Of a stretch of DNA of 64,000 nt, positions 46,272-55,731 are shown piece by piece; position 1 is the stretch's first letter; every line of letters starts with the position of its first letter. The position numbers and the translations under genes are program-made. Origin of the DNA: Gracilimonas mengyeensis (lineage in GTDB: Bacteria > Bacteroidota > Rhodothermia > Balneolales > Balneolaceae); the NCBI RefSeq assembly GCF_900182705.1, contig NZ_FXTP01000002.1, forward strand, positions 62,001-126,000, in the 5' to 3' direction. The notes under the pieces were generated by a model. The model had not been told where the DNA came from. It ran no database searches and saw only the letters and a list, made by a program, of their open reading frames with translations.

Positions 46272-48470
46272 ATGAGAAAGCTCAACCTGCTTTTCTTTTT
46301 GCTGGTATTTGCCTTTTTCGGTTTCACATCAGAGGAACAGAATCCCGAAGTAAGCCGATGGAACCGGCACGCTTCCCAATCGGAAATTATCCGTGATGAT
46401 TTCGGTATTCCTCATATCTATGGCCAGACGGATGCCGATGCCATTTTTGCAATGATGTATGCCCAGGCGGAAGATAACTTCCCCGAAATCGAGCGAAATT
46501 ACATTCGAGCCACAGGGCAATTAGCAAAGATCGAAGGAGAGTATGCTTTATATAGCGACTTGAGATCGCAACTCTATATGACACGGGAAGAAGCACTTCA
46601 GCATTTCGAAGAAGCCCCGGAGTGGTTGCAGGAGTTATGTCAGGCCTGGGCGGATGGCCTTAATTATTACCTCTTCACTCATCCTGAAGTACAGCCCCAA
46701 CTTATCACCAAATTTGAACCCTGGATGCCCCTCTATTTTGCAGATGGTACCATTGGGGGGACTCTGGACCGGATTTCTGTTTGGGGATTGAAGGCTTTTT
46801 ATGAAGAGGATTACGCTGCAATATATTCCCCCGAAGAGGAGGAAGATCCTTATGCTGAACCTAAAGGTTCTAACGGTTTTGCTATCTCCGGAGAGCGTAC
46901 TGCTTCAGGAAATCCACTGTTGCTCATCAACCCACATACTTCTTTTTATAAGCGGGGTGAAATGCATGTGGTTAGCGATGAGGGATTGAATGTGTACGGA
47001 GCGGTAGTATGGGGACAGTTTTTTGTGTACCAGGGATTTAATGAAAAAGCAGGATGGATGCACACCGCTTCCGGCGCCGATGTGGTGGATACTTTTGTAC
47101 AGGAAATTACCGAACGGAACGGCCTGCCCGTCTACCGGTATGGTGATATATGGTTACCGCTGGAAAGACGTGAAGTGAAGCTTCATTACCTGCAGGATTC
47201 CCTTCAGCAGCAGGAAGCATTTACCATATACCGTACGCACCGCGGACCGGTTACCCATACCGAGGATGGAAAATGGACCGTGACGGCTATGATGTGGAAC
47301 CCGGCTAAAACCCTTGAGCAATCCTTTCTTCAAACCAAATCGCGAAGTTACGATGAATTTCATGGGGTGATGGATCTTAGGGCGAACGCCTCCGGTCATA
47401 CGGTGTATGCGGATGCGGATGGAAACATCGCCTATTATCATGGCAATTTTATGCCGGTGCGAAATCCGGACCTGGATTACAGCTGGGCAGAGGATGGCAG
47501 TAAACCGGCTAACGATTGGCAGGGTTTACATACCTTGGAAGAGATGGTGACTATCATCAACCCGGAAAACGGGTGGTTACAAAACTGTAATTCCACCCCT
47601 TTTGAAGCCGCGGGGAAAAGCAGTCCTGATAAAGAAGACTATCCTAGCTATATGGCTCCTGAAGCCCAAAACCTGAGAGCTGAGCATGCCATATCCTTGC
47701 TTAATAAATCAAATAACCTGACGCTTGATAGCTTAATTGCCCTTGCTTATGATTCCTATTTGCCGGCTTTTGAGATCCTGATTCCAGGCTTGGTGGAGGC
47801 TTTTGATCAAAGTGCAATGCAAGATGAAGAAATGGGCAAAGCCATTGAATACCTGAGAAACTGGGATTATCACACGTCCAAAGAATCTGTGGCCATGACC
47901 TTGGCACATTTTTACGGCATGCACACTATTTGGACTAATAAAGCCCCGGCCGGACTGTCCGCGATAGAGCGTATCCAGTTTTATGGAGCGCAATTATCCC
48001 CCGAAGACCGGCTCTATATTTTTGAAGAAGCCCTTAAACAGCTCAGAGAAGATTTTGGCGATTGGAACTTAGCTTGGGGCAGTATCAACCGCTATCAAAG
48101 GCCTGATACCGGTGAGTATGCTTTTGATGATGATAAGCAAAGCGTACCTGTAGGGCTTGCTTCTGGCCGGTGGGGAGCGCTGGCCTCGTATGGCTCCGAT
48201 CAGTATCACACCAAAAAGATGTACGGAACCTCAGGGAACAGTTTTGTGGCGGTGGTAGAATTTGGAGAGCGTGTAAAAGCCAAGGGCTTGCTGGTGGGTG
48301 GACAAAGTGCAGAACCAAATTCACTTCATTTTAACGATCAGTCTCTGCGATATGCAGAGGGAAATTTCCGGGAGGTGCCTTTTTACCGTGAAGAGGTAGA
48401 GGCCCGAGCAGTAAAGCAATATCAACCCGGAGAAGAGCAGGGCATCATCCCGGGACAAGTAAGCCTTTAA
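46272..48470 (+). CDS. S45-family penicillin-acylase-type amidohydrolase
   Basis: 732 residues with an N-terminal signal-like segment (FFLLVFAFFGF). The family is made as a precursor that cleaves itself before a nucleophile Ser. Here PKGSNGFAISG at about residue 200 carries that Ser directly after Gly199, giving an alpha chain of about 170 residues and a beta chain of about 530. The beta chain has ASGNPLLLINPHTSF and YRTHRGPVTH. Members act on penicillins, acyl-homoserine lactones or other acyl amides, and the substrate is unknown here. The stop codon lies in the loop of a strong hairpin (48443-48489). Confidence 0.9.
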   Translation: MRKLNLLFFLLVFAFFGFTSEEQNPEVSRWNRHASQSEIIRDDFGIPHIYGQTDADAIFAMMYAQAEDNFPEIERNYIRATGQLAKIEGEYALYSDLRSQLYMTREEALQHFEEAPEWLQELCQAWADGLNYYLFTHPEVQPQLITKFEPWMPLYFADGTIGGTLDRISVWGLKAFYEEDYAAIYSPEEEEDPYAEPKGSNGFAISGERTASGNPLLLINPHTSFYKRGEMHVVSDEGLNVYGAVVWGQFFVYQGFNEKAGWMHTASGADVVDTFVQEITERNGLPVYRYGDIWLPLERREVKLHYLQDSLQQQEAFTIYRTHRGPVTHTEDGKWTVTAMMWNPAKTLEQSFLQTKSRSYDEFHGVMDLRANASGHTVYADADGNIAYYHGNFMPVRNPDLDYSWAEDGSKPANDWQGLHTLEEMVTIINPENGWLQNCNSTPFEAAGKSSPDKEDYPSYMAPEAQNLRAEHAISLLNKSNNLTLDSLIALAYDSYLPAFEILIPGLVEAFDQSAMQDEEMGKAIEYLRNWDYHTSKESVAMTLAHFYGMHTIWTNKAPAGLSAIERIQFYGAQLSPEDRLYIFEEALKQLREDFGDWNLAWGSINRYQRPDTGEYAFDDDKQSVPVGLASGRWGALASYGSDQYHTKKMYGTSGNSFVAVVEFGERVKAKGLLVGGQSAEPNSLHFNDQSLRYAEGNFREVPFYREEVEARAVKQYQPGEEQGIIPGQVSL

Positions 48471-48489
48471 CGTTTTGTCCGGGATGATG
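48443..48489. terminator. Inverted repeat enclosing the acylase stop codon
   Basis: CATCATCCCGGGACAA at 48443-48458 pairs with TTGTCCGGGATGATG at 48475-48489 with a single bulged base. The acylase TAA (48468-48470) lies in the loop. It sits between convergent genes, so a shared terminator is possible, but no T run follows. Confidence 0.6.
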
Positions 48490-48506
48490 AACGCCTGTGT
48501 ATCGAA

Positions 48507-49985
48507 CTAAGCTTTACCGATCAAATCCTGTGCAATGATGGAGGAAGAAAGTACGCCTGGCAATCCGGCCCCGGGATGGGTGCCTGCACCTACAAAATAG
48601 AGATTATCCACATCTTCGCTTTTGTTGTGCGGACGGAACCAGGCCGATTGCGTCAGGATAGGTTCCACTGAAAAAGCTGATCCCTTGTAGCTGTTCAGTA
48701 CATTCTGGAAGTGGAGTGGATCGATATAATGTTCGGCAATGATGTTTTCCTGCAGGTCGGGCAGATAGTTTTCTTCAAGGAAATCCATGATAGCATCGCG
48801 GTATTTCGGGGCCATTTCGTTCCAGTCTGTACCGCTGTCGAGATGGGGCACGGGAGAGAGCACATAAAATCCTTCACAGCCTTCCGGCGCCATCGACGGG
48901 TCGGTGATGGTAGGCATATGCAGGTAGAGAGAGAAATCCTCCGCCAGCTCTTTTTTATGAAAGATATCCTTGAGCAACTCCTCATAGCGCTCCCCAAGAA
49001 TGATATTGTGATGGGCCAGCTCGGAGTCCAAGTATCGTTTCTTGGTACCAAAATAGATCACAAATAGGGACATACTGTACTTAGTCCGCTCGATTTTGCG
49101 ATCGGTGTACTTCTTACGGTGTTTGGGGTTGATGAGGTTTTTGTAGGTGAAGGCCACATCGGCATTGGAAACCACTTCATCGGCCATCAGCTTTTCCCCG
49201 TTTTTGAGGCGTACCCCTTTGGCGGATCCGTTTTCGATCAGGATTTCATCCACTTCGGCTTCTGTTTGAATCTTACCGCCCTGTTCCCGGATCAGTTTCT
49301 CCAGGGCATCAACAATGGCCCCGGTTCCACCCATGGCATAATGGACGCCCCATTCGCGTTCCAGGTAGTGGATCATGGCATAAATAGAAGTGGTATCAAA
49401 AGGATTGCCGCCTACCAGTAAAGGATGAAATGAAAAGCAGCGTTTCAGGAACTCATCATCAATAAACTGCTCCACGTATTTATACACCGTTTTATAAGAT
49501 TGCAGCTTAATCAAGTCCGGGGCAACCTTCAGCATATCCGTGAATTTCAAAAAAGGCTGATCGGCGAGTTCCACAAAGCCTTTGTCAAAAATAGCCTTGG
49601 TGGTTTTGATGAATTTCTCATAGCCTTCCACATCGCCCGGGTTACGCTTGCGGATTTCTTTCAGGGTAAACTCATGATCATTGTTGTAGTCGAAGCTTTT
49701 GCCCTCGGCATCAAAAATCCGGTAAAAAGGATTGCAGGGAACAAATTTAACGTATTCTTCTCGCTTTTTGCCGGCAGCCTCGAAAATGTCATCAAACATG
49801 AAAGGGGCGGTGATTACCGTAGGTCCGCCATCAAATTTAAACCCATTGATTTCATAGACGTAGGCACGTCCGCCCAGCTTATCTCTTTTTTCCAGAATGG
49901 TTACGTCGTGGCCGGCGGAAAGCAACCGGGAAGCCGCTCCAAGTCCGCCAAATCCGCTTCCAATAACAATGATCTTCTTTTTCAT
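48507..49985 (-). CDS. Phytoene-desaturase-type (CrtI family) carotenoid oxidoreductase
   Basis: 492 residues, typical for CrtI. FAD-binding [20 protein letters not shown] and [28 protein letters not shown] open the protein. The C-terminal [29 protein letters not shown] is the family's second FAD segment. The reaction is desaturation of phytoene or a related carotene or polyene. Other family members (CrtN, CrtD, CrtO) share these motifs, so the exact substrate is not settled. No crtB or cyclase is close by. RlpA lies upstream on the same strand. Confidence 0.9.
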   Translation of the reverse strand: MKKKIIVIGSGFGGLGAASRLLSAGHDVTILEKRDKLGGRAYVYEINGFKFDGGPTVITAPFMFDDIFEAAGKKREEYVKFVPCNPFYRIFDAEGKSFDYNNDHEFTLKEIRKRNPGDVEGYEKFIKTTKAIFDKGFVELADQPFLKFTDMLKVAPDLIKLQSYKTVYKYVEQFIDDEFLKRCFSFHPLLVGGNPFDTTSIYAMIHYLEREWGVHYAMGGTGAIVDALEKLIREQGGKIQTEAEVDEILIENGSAKGVRLKNGEKLMADEVVSNADVAFTYKNLINPKHRKKYTDRKIERTKYSMSLFVIYFGTKKRYLDSELAHHNIILGERYEELLKDIFHKKELAEDFSLYLHMPTITDPSMAPEGCEGFYVLSPVPHLDSGTDWNEMAPKYRDAIMDFLEENYLPDLQENIIAEHYIDPLHFQNVLNSYKGSAFSVEPILTQSAWFRPHNKSEDVDNLYFVGAGTHPGAGLPGVLSSSIIAQDLIGKA

Positions 49986-50049
49986 AACTGCGTTCTTTTC
50001 AAGTTCTGTGCTCGTAACCGAAAAACGCCGGATATCAATCCCGAAAGGA

Positions 50050-50745
50050 TCAGTTATTTTCTATTTGCTTCACAAAACCGTCGTGACCTGAACGCCTGAG
50101 CCGACGCATTTCTTCCCTGGCTTCATCCGGATCGGTAAAGTTTCCATAGTATAAACGATACATGATTTTATTGTTTGAAGAAACAGGTTCAATCCATGAG
50201 CCATTGATCTGTTTTTGCCGTTTCTCGGCTTGACTTTTCTCCTGATAAGAGCCCAGCTGCACGGTATAGGTGGGCACTTTGATGTCGGTAATGCGTGAGT
50301 TTTCAAGATCCCCCTCTACCAAGTAGAGCTGTACATTAGCGGTACCGGGGCCAATCATTTCTATGGCTTCTGCCGCCCCTTTGGAAAGGTCGATGATGCG
50401 GTCTTTGGCATATGGGCCGCGGTCGTTTACACGTACTTGTACCGATTTTCCGTTATCGATATTCTCTACCAATAAAATAGTACCAAAAGGAATGGTGCGG
50501 TGTGCCGCGGTGACGCCATTCATGTCGTAAATTTCCCCATTGGCGGTTAGCTTGCCATCAAAATTTGGCCCGTACCAGCTTGCGACGCCATGTTCCACCA
50601 TAGGCAACTCATCCGCATCAGATACCTCTACTCGTGGAGCTGGTGGCGGTTTTTTTTCCGGATCGGTCCCCTTGCGAGTAACGCCGCACGATGCCAGGAA
50701 TACAGCCAGTGCGCTGATTAGTAATATTTTTAAAAGTGATTGCAT
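50050..50745 (-). CDS. rlpA: RlpA-like septal lipoprotein with SPOR domain
   Basis: 231 residues: lipoprotein signal ending VFLASC, then the double-psi barrel (about 50-145: [67 protein letters not shown]) and a C-terminal SPOR domain (about 160-231: [19 protein letters not shown]). In other bacteria RlpA is a lytic transglycosylase that acts on denuded septal peptidoglycan, to which SPOR binds. The signature Asp and His positions of the barrel appear intact. Size and order are normal. Confidence 0.93.
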   Translation of the reverse strand: MQSLLKILLISALAVFLASCGVTRKGTDPEKKPPPAPRVEVSDADELPMVEHGVASWYGPNFDGKLTANGEIYDMNGVTAAHRTIPFGTILLVENIDNGKSVQVRVNDRGPYAKDRIIDLSKGAAEAIEMIGPGTANVQLYLVEGDLENSRITDIKVPTYTVQLGSYQEKSQAEKRQKQINGSWIEPVSSNNKIMYRLYYGNFTDPDEAREEMRRLRRSGHDGFVKQIENN

Positions 50746-50891
50746 GCAGATGATAATAGTTGGCTAAAAATATATTCTGCTGAGCGGTGAGATGCTATAA
50801 TGATTTTCATGCGCTAATATCGGCATGTTAGAAGTTTTGAAAATGATCAGGTTTCTCTGGGCCTCGATATGAGTCTCAATCTTGAACGTGT

Positions 50892-51004
50892 GTCCCTTTG
50901 GAGGGACCGATTTTGAGCAGCTAACATGCTGCGAAAAATCAGGGGGCGGGACAGTGCAAGGTACAACCTTGCCTGGCTTTTACTTTTGAGGTGTAACCTC
51001 AAAA
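50892..51004. repeat. Ladder of four short perfect hairpins beside tRNA-Thr
   Basis: In order: GTCCCT-TTGG-AGGGAC (50892-50907), GCAGC-TAACAT-GCTGC (50917-50932, extended by GATTTT/AAAATC), GCAAGGT-ACA-ACCTTGC (50956-50972) and TTTTGAGGT-GTA-ACCTCAAAA (50984-51004). The stems differ in sequence but share tiny loops. They look like REP-type elements. Confidence 0.8.
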
Positions 51005-51035
51005 GATCAAATGGGTTTGCGTTGAAATAGAAAAG

Positions 51036-51107
51036 AGCCGAAGATCGGATTTGAACCGACGACCTATTCTTTACGAGAGAATTGCTCTACCACTGAGCTA
51101 CTTCGGC
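51036..51107 (-). tRNA. tRNA-Thr (anticodon CGT)
   Basis: Read on the minus strand, the 72-base gene has acceptor stem GCCGAAG/CTTCGGC with discriminator T, D arm GCTCAGTGGTAGAGC, anticodon stem ATTCT/AGAAT with loop CTCGTAA (anticodon CGT, codon ACG), a five-base variable loop and T arm GTCGG-TTCAAAT-CCGAT. All stems pair, with one G-T wobble. CCA is not encoded. Confidence 0.95.
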
Positions 51108-51110
51108 TTA

Positions 51111-51150
51111 TCGGCTCAGGTGTAGGGACTCTACCACTGAGCTTCATTGA
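51111..51150 (-). pseudogene. tRNA-like fragment (5' half with D arm)
   Basis: The minus strand reads AAGCTCAGTGGTAGAG, identical to the D-arm region of the adjacent tRNA-Thr except at its edge, then TCCCTACACCTGAGCCG, which does not complete an anticodon stem. It looks like a broken or captured tRNA piece just upstream of the intact gene. Confidence 0.5.
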
Positions 51151-51225
51151 ATAGATCCCAAATTTACGATTCTTTCTGAAATTTCTGCAACAGTTTTGTA
51201 TTCCTCTTACCTTAAAAAGAAAAAG

Positions 51226-51819
51226 ATGTCGGTAACCCTTATCCTGATTGCGGCCAACGTCGTTATTTCTTTGGCTGCATTGTTTGCTATCCCCCAACTT
51301 TTCAATAAAGGCATGATGATCCCTTACCGGGTTGTGCGCGAAAATACCTGGTACGAACTTATTTCTTCCGGATTTATCCATGCCGGGATTGGCCATCTTT
51401 TCCTGAATATGTTTGTGCTGTTTTTCTTTGGTATGGTACTTGAGCGTTCTATTGGTCAGGGACATTTTTTTACGCTTTACTTTAGCGGATTGATTGTATC
51501 CAGCCTTCCCTCGCTTTATCGTCATAAGGATAATCCCGAATTTGCCACGGTAGGAGCTTCGGGAGCCGTAGAAAGTGTATTGTTTGGGTTTATCCTTCTT
51601 TTTCCACTCGATCCCATTTATATCATGTTTATTCCAATAGGCATTCCCGCTATCATATTTGGCGTATTGTTCCTCGTTTACAGCGTGTGGGCCAGCAAAA
51701 GGGAGGGACGCGTAAACCACGAAGCTCATATTGCCGGCGCCATTTGGGGATTTTTATATCTCATCGTCTTTGTCCCAAATACCATTGATCATTTCTTAAG
51801 TGTATTTGGGTTGATTTGA
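51226..51819 (+). CDS. Rhomboid-family intramembrane serine protease
   Basis: 197 residues from ATG 51226. An in-frame ATG at 51196 would add ten polar residues (MYSSYLKKKK). Six hydrophobic segments. The HxxxN-type motif HAGIGHLFLNMF lies in TM2, catalytic Ser in VGASGAVESV in TM4 and catalytic His in NHEAHIAGAIWGFLY in TM6, so the enzyme looks active. It cleaves membrane-spanning substrates in the inner membrane, targets unknown. It is divergent from the tRNA and has no operon partner. Confidence 0.92.
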   Translation: MSVTLILIAANVVISLAALFAIPQLFNKGMMIPYRVVRENTWYELISSGFIHAGIGHLFLNMFVLFFFGMVLERSIGQGHFFTLYFSGLIVSSLPSLYRHKDNPEFATVGASGAVESVLFGFILLFPLDPIYIMFIPIGIPAIIFGVLFLVYSVWASKREGRVNHEAHIAGAIWGFLYLIVFVPNTIDHFLSVFGLI

Positions 51820-52305
51820 GGGAGTGGAGGAAATAAGGGGAATTAGTTACACCACCCTCTCCTTGATCATCTCCCGTTAGAGGAAAAGCTTGTTTATCCT
51901 GGGGAGGGCTGCTGCAGTTATCATAAAAGAGCCTTTAAATCTAAAACGCAGTAATACAAACCCAATTTTCGATTACCTATTATTCCCGCCAATCCATCCG
52001 GGCGAAAATTTTTTTGCTTTGCTTCTTTGTACCTACCGACCAAACGTTCCGAAGGAACGGTAAATGATCCATAGGATCAACTGGTGGGTAGCCCAAAACA
52101 ATGTGAACTGATAAACCTCCGCCCGGATAGCAGGCAGGTGGAATAGCTTGCCGGAGGTTGGTCACCGTTGTTTTATAATGAACCCCTCACTCTTATAAAG
52201 GGAGATAGTTGTATATATTATTGACCTGAATTCTTATGATGTACCGACGCTTAAAGTTCTTTGTACACTTGGCGATCTTTGCGGTTATTGAAACAGTAAT
52301 AAAAA
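51820..52305. repeat. Intergenic tract with REP-like hairpins
   Basis: About 490 bases without a gene. CGTTCC-GAA-GGAACG (52045-52059) and TGATCC-ATA-GGATCA (52065-52079) are followed by GGTGGGTAGCCC, then a longer inverted repeat AACCTCCG/CGGAGGTT at 52114-52159. The order hairpin-hairpin-GGTAGCCC is seen again at 63865-63954. CTTTGCGGTTA at 52278-52288 is a member of another dispersed word family. Confidence 0.65.
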
Positions 52306-52332
52306 AAGGCACTGCGTATTACGCAGCGCCTT
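52306..52332 (-). terminator. Rho-independent terminator of serC
   Basis: AAGGC-A-CTGCG pairs with CGCAG-C-GCCTT (one A/C mismatch), loop TATTA. The minus strand continues into seven T residues. Confidence 0.9.
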
Positions 52333-52360
52333 ATAATTCTTCTATAAAGAAGAGAGAAAA

Positions 52361-53443
52361 TTATCCGTTTTCGCTACGGAATTGCTTCATGAAATCAACC
52401 AGTGCCTGTACAGATTCCATTGGGCAGGCATTGTAGATGCTTGCTCGTACACCGCCCACGCTTCGGTGGCCTTTCAGGGCAACTAAGTCATGCTTAGCTG
52501 CTTCGGCTAAGAACTGAGCTTCCAGCTCTTCAGATGGCAGGCGGAAAGTCACGTTCATTTTTGAACGGGAATCCAGCTTGGCCGTACCGCGATAGAAATC
52601 ATCGGAGTCAATAGTGCTGTAAAGTAACTCAGCTTTTTGGTTGTTTACCTTCTGGAAGTAATCCAGGCCGCCTTTTTCTTCAACCCACTCCAGAACCAGG
52701 TTCACCATATAAACGGCAAAAGTTGGAGGGGTATTAAAGATTTTCTCCGTGTGCGTAGTATAATCCAGCAACGTTGGGATGTCCCGGTCAGCTTGCCCTT
52801 TTATAAACTCTTTGTTTACCAGAACAACTGTTACACCGGCTGGTCCCAGGTTTTTCTGTGCACCTGCGTAAATAATTCCATACTTGTCTACGTCGATAGG
52901 TCGGGACAGAAAATCGGAAGAGGCATCACAAACCAGCGGCACGCCATTGGTTTCCGGTTCGGTAGGTAATTGCGTACCAACTACGGTATTGTTGGATGTG
53001 ATATGCACGTACTTGGCGCCTTCAGTAAGGTCTAACTGGTCGGCAGAAGTTGGTACATGTGTGTAGTTATCATCCGCACTGGAAAAAGGTACATGCACTT
53101 TACCAAAGATCTCGGCTTCTGTGATGGCTTTGGCTGACCACCTGCCGGTATCAATGTAATCGGCCGTCTCATCATCCCCTAAAAGATTGTAAGGAACCTG
53201 CATGAACTGCTGGCTGGCTCCACCCTGTAAAAACAGGATATGAAATTTATCATCCAGCCCAAGGATTCGGTTTAGGCGTTCTTTGGCTTCGGCATCAATT
53301 TGAGAATAGGCTTTTCCGCGGTGACTCTGCTCCATGATGGAGGTGCCGGTATCACCATAGCTTGGTAATTCTTCCTGGGCTTTTTTTAGAACTTCTAAAG
53401 GAAGTACGGCTGGACCGGCACTAAAATTATGTACACGTTTCAT
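52361..53443 (-). CDS. serC: Phosphoserine aminotransferase
   Basis: 360 residues, standard length. It transfers an amino group from glutamate to 3-phosphohydroxypyruvate in serine synthesis. NFSAGPAVLP at the N-terminus, FLQGGASQQF, and the PLP lysine in YAGAQKNLGPAG near residue 196 identify it. C-terminal RSVGGVRASIYNACP is also diagnostic. It lies 46 bases downstream of the DUF1015 gene, a pairing known in several Bacteroidota-like genomes. It ends in its own terminator. Confidence 0.96.
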   Translation of the reverse strand: MKRVHNFSAGPAVLPLEVLKKAQEELPSYGDTGTSIMEQSHRGKAYSQIDAEAKERLNRILGLDDKFHILFLQGGASQQFMQVPYNLLGDDETADYIDTGRWSAKAITEAEIFGKVHVPFSSADDNYTHVPTSADQLDLTEGAKYVHITSNNTVVGTQLPTEPETNGVPLVCDASSDFLSRPIDVDKYGIIYAGAQKNLGPAGVTVVLVNKEFIKGQADRDIPTLLDYTTHTEKIFNTPPTFAVYMVNLVLEWVEEKGGLDYFQKVNNQKAELLYSTIDSDDFYRGTAKLDSRSKMNVTFRLPSEELEAQFLAEAAKHDLVALKGHRSVGGVRASIYNACPMESVQALVDFMKQFRSENG

Positions 53444-53489
53444 GTTGGTAAGTATGAGAGTTTAGTTAGAGTGAGTGTGAAAATTAGTA

Positions 53490-54701
53490 CTAAAAGGTAT
53501 GAATTAATAGACCCGATCGCAGTTTGGGTTCAAACCAGGTAGATTTAGGTGGCATTAGCTGCCCCGCATCCGACACGTCCATTAATTCTTTAATGCTGGT
53601 GGGATACAAGCTTATGCCAAGGGCGGCTTCACCATTATCAACCAGTTTTTCCAGCTCATCGGTTCCACGGATACCACCCACAAAATCAATATTGGGGTCG
53701 GTACGCTGGTCTTTGATGCTTAAAATAGGCTCCAGAATCTGTTCCTGCAAAAGCGATACATCAAGCTGCGAAGCAGGATCATTGTTAGCGGGCGCTTTCA
53801 AAGTAAGTCCGTACCAGTTGTCATTCACATATAAAGAAATCATTCCCTTTTTGGGAGGAACCGGCTTGGCATTTTTCTTTACCTCAAATTCTTCAGAAAG
53901 CTGATCAAGGAAATTATCCGGTATAGAATACACAATTCGGTTGTAGGCCATGATGTGCATTTGGTTCATGGGGAATAACACCGCCGGGAAGAAATTGTAT
54001 TCTTCACTGCTATCATGTTCAGGGTTATGAGACGCCTGTTCTTTAGCAGCCCGGGATGCACTAGCACAACGGTGATGGCCATCAGCCACATACAATGTTG
54101 GAATCTCATCAAAAACAGAGCTTAACTCATCGGCATTTTTCACTTTCCAAATAGTATGCTTTACTCCGTCTTCGGCTTCAAAATCATAGATGGGATCATT
54201 GTCTTCCATATATGAATTCATGAAGTTGGTAACACCGCCGGGATCACGAAAAGAAAGCATTACGGGTTCAGCGTGGGCTTCTTGTGTGATGATATGCTTG
54301 GTGCGGTCATTCTCTTTGTCAGGCCGGGTAAGCTCATGCTTCAGGATTACTTCGTTGTTATAATCATCCACACTAACGCATCCGAAAACGCCGGTTTGCG
54401 AGCGTCCGTCCATTATAAGCCGGTAGATATACAGGGCGTTTTCTTCTTCCTGGAAATAAATGTCAGACTGAAGGAGGCTGGCAAGGTTTTTGCGACCTTG
54501 TTCGTACACTTTTGGATCGTAAACCGAAGTGTTTTCCGGTAAATCAATTTCCGGGCGAATAACGTGAAGGAAGCTTTTGGGCTTATTTTCAGCCAGATCA
54601 CGGGCCTCACGGGTGTTGATAACATCATAAGGCACACAGGCAGCTTCCTGGGCGGTTTCAGGTTTAGGTCTCCATGCTTTAAAAGGCTTTACAACGGCCA
54701 T
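53490..54701 (-). CDS. DUF1015-family protein (SerC-linked)
   Basis: 403 residues with the DUF1015 signatures VKPFKAWRPKPE, CVPYDVI, LKHELTRPDKENDR and LYVADGHHRCASA. The family often sits beside serine-synthesis genes, and related proteins have been proposed to act as serine kinases or in serine metabolism, but no activity can be read here. It is upstream of serC in an operon of two. No signal peptide, so cytoplasmic. Confidence 0.92.
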   Translation of the reverse strand: MAVVKPFKAWRPKPETAQEAACVPYDVINTREARDLAENKPKSFLHVIRPEIDLPENTSVYDPKVYEQGRKNLASLLQSDIYFQEEENALYIYRLIMDGRSQTGVFGCVSVDDYNNEVILKHELTRPDKENDRTKHIITQEAHAEPVMLSFRDPGGVTNFMNSYMEDNDPIYDFEAEDGVKHTIWKVKNADELSSVFDEIPTLYVADGHHRCASASRAAKEQASHNPEHDSSEEYNFFPAVLFPMNQMHIMAYNRIVYSIPDNFLDQLSEEFEVKKNAKPVPPKKGMISLYVNDNWYGLTLKAPANNDPASQLDVSLLQEQILEPILSIKDQRTDPNIDFVGGIRGTDELEKLVDNGEAALGISLYPTSIKELMDVSDAGQLMPPKSTWFEPKLRSGLLIHTF

Positions 54702-54819
54702 ACAAGAAATTTTTTTATTGATGATTTAAGAGGCATGGAATGTACATAAAATTGAACTTTATATATTTTCACAGATTTGAATTTTCGTAATAATTATAAA
54801 ATGATAAAGGAGAACAGGA

Positions 54820-55161
54820 ATGGATAATTATCAAAACAAAAATCTGAATGAAGAACAGCAGGAACAATTGCTGTTTATGATGTTAATTCAACAGCATCAA
54901 CAGATTGCTATGATGGGGATGGGGAAACTTCAAAATCCTGCAACTGAGCAGATGGAAAAGGACTTATCTTCTGCCAAGTATGCGATTGATACTTTGGGGA
55001 TGTTGAAAAAGTATACCAAAGGAAATTTGGGCAAAGAAGCCTCCGATTATTTAGAGCAAACACTGACAAATCTGCGCCTCAACTATGCTGAGGAATCTAA
55101 AAATGCTAAGCAGGATGAAGCAGAAGCCGGACAGGAAGACAACAATAAGGAAGATGCCTGA
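54820..55161 (+). CDS. DUF1844-like small helical protein
   Basis: 113 residues, mostly helical, with LLFMMLIQQHQQIAMMGMGKLQNP and then AKYAIDTLGMLKKYTKGNLGKEASDYLEQTLTNLRLNY, the DUF1844 pattern. The tail is acidic (KQDEAEAGQEDNNKEDA). Function unknown. It overlaps the Nudix gene by eight bases, which suggests translational coupling. Confidence 0.8.
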   Translation: MDNYQNKNLNEEQQEQLLFMMLIQQHQQIAMMGMGKLQNPATEQMEKDLSSAKYAIDTLGMLKKYTKGNLGKEASDYLEQTLTNLRLNYAEESKNAKQDEAEAGQEDNNKEDA

Positions 55162-55597
55162 TCAAACAGATATACAGCCGGTAGAAGCTGCCGGTGGGGT
55201 TGTTTTTCGTCAAGTTACAGATACCCGTGATCCCCATGTGCTTATGATATTTCGTAATGGCGTATGGGACCTGCCCAAGGGTAAGCTTGAACCCTCAGAG
55301 AGTGTAGCCCAATGTGCGGTGAGGGAAGTAGCAGAAGAAGTGGGTTGTGCCTTGCCTTGTATAGTTGCTAAAACTGGAACTACTTACCATGAGTATTCTG
55401 AAAAAGGAAATCAGATTGGGAAAACAACCCACTGGTTTACCATGATTTTAACAGGGCAAAACACATCGTTCGAGCCACAGGAAAACGAAGGGATCACAAA
55501 GGTACAATGGGTGCCCCTTTCCGAAGCCATCGAGAAAGCAGGTTTCAAAAATCTCAAAGAAATCTTAATAACCTTTAGAGAGCAGATAGTAAAATGA
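55154..55597 (+). CDS. Nudix hydrolase
   Basis: 147 residues from ATG 55154, with AAGGA seven to eleven bases upstream. An earlier in-frame ATG lies inside the previous gene and would add an unlike basic segment. The Nudix box GKLEPSESVAQCAVREVAEEVG fits GX5EX7REVXEEXG with all metal-binding Glu residues. It begins AAGGVVFRQ, in the manner of diadenosine tetraphosphate or nucleotide-sugar pyrophosphatases. Substrate unknown. It is the last gene before the IS110 element, whose left end lies about 100 bases downstream. Confidence 0.93.
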   Translation: MPDQTDIQPVEAAGGVVFRQVTDTRDPHVLMIFRNGVWDLPKGKLEPSESVAQCAVREVAEEVGCALPCIVAKTGTTYHEYSEKGNQIGKTTHWFTMILTGQNTSFEPQENEGITKVQWVPLSEAIEKAGFKNLKEILITFREQIVK

Positions 55598-55684
55598 GCT
55601 GTTTGGTATTAAGATAATTTACCCTTCGTTCCACACGCTCCGCGTTGGAGCGCAATAGTTAACTTCATATGCTATTGAACTAAA

Positions 55685-55696
55685 TAACGTGAGTTC
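55685..55696 (+). repeat. Left terminus of the MITE-like element split by the IS
   Basis: TAACGTGAGTTC here and the segment 57014-57187 form one MITE-like element when the IS is removed. The right end of that segment, in reverse complement, starts TTAACGTGAGTTC. Confidence 0.75.
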
Positions 55697-55731
55697 TATT
55701 AGACTACCCCTGACTTGTGAGAACAAGTAAA

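Noticed and set aside
51064-51729. 221-codon minus-strand frame over tRNA-Thr and rhomboid
   Set aside because: It covers a tRNA gene and the opposite strand of an intact rhomboid protease, and no family motif is visible.
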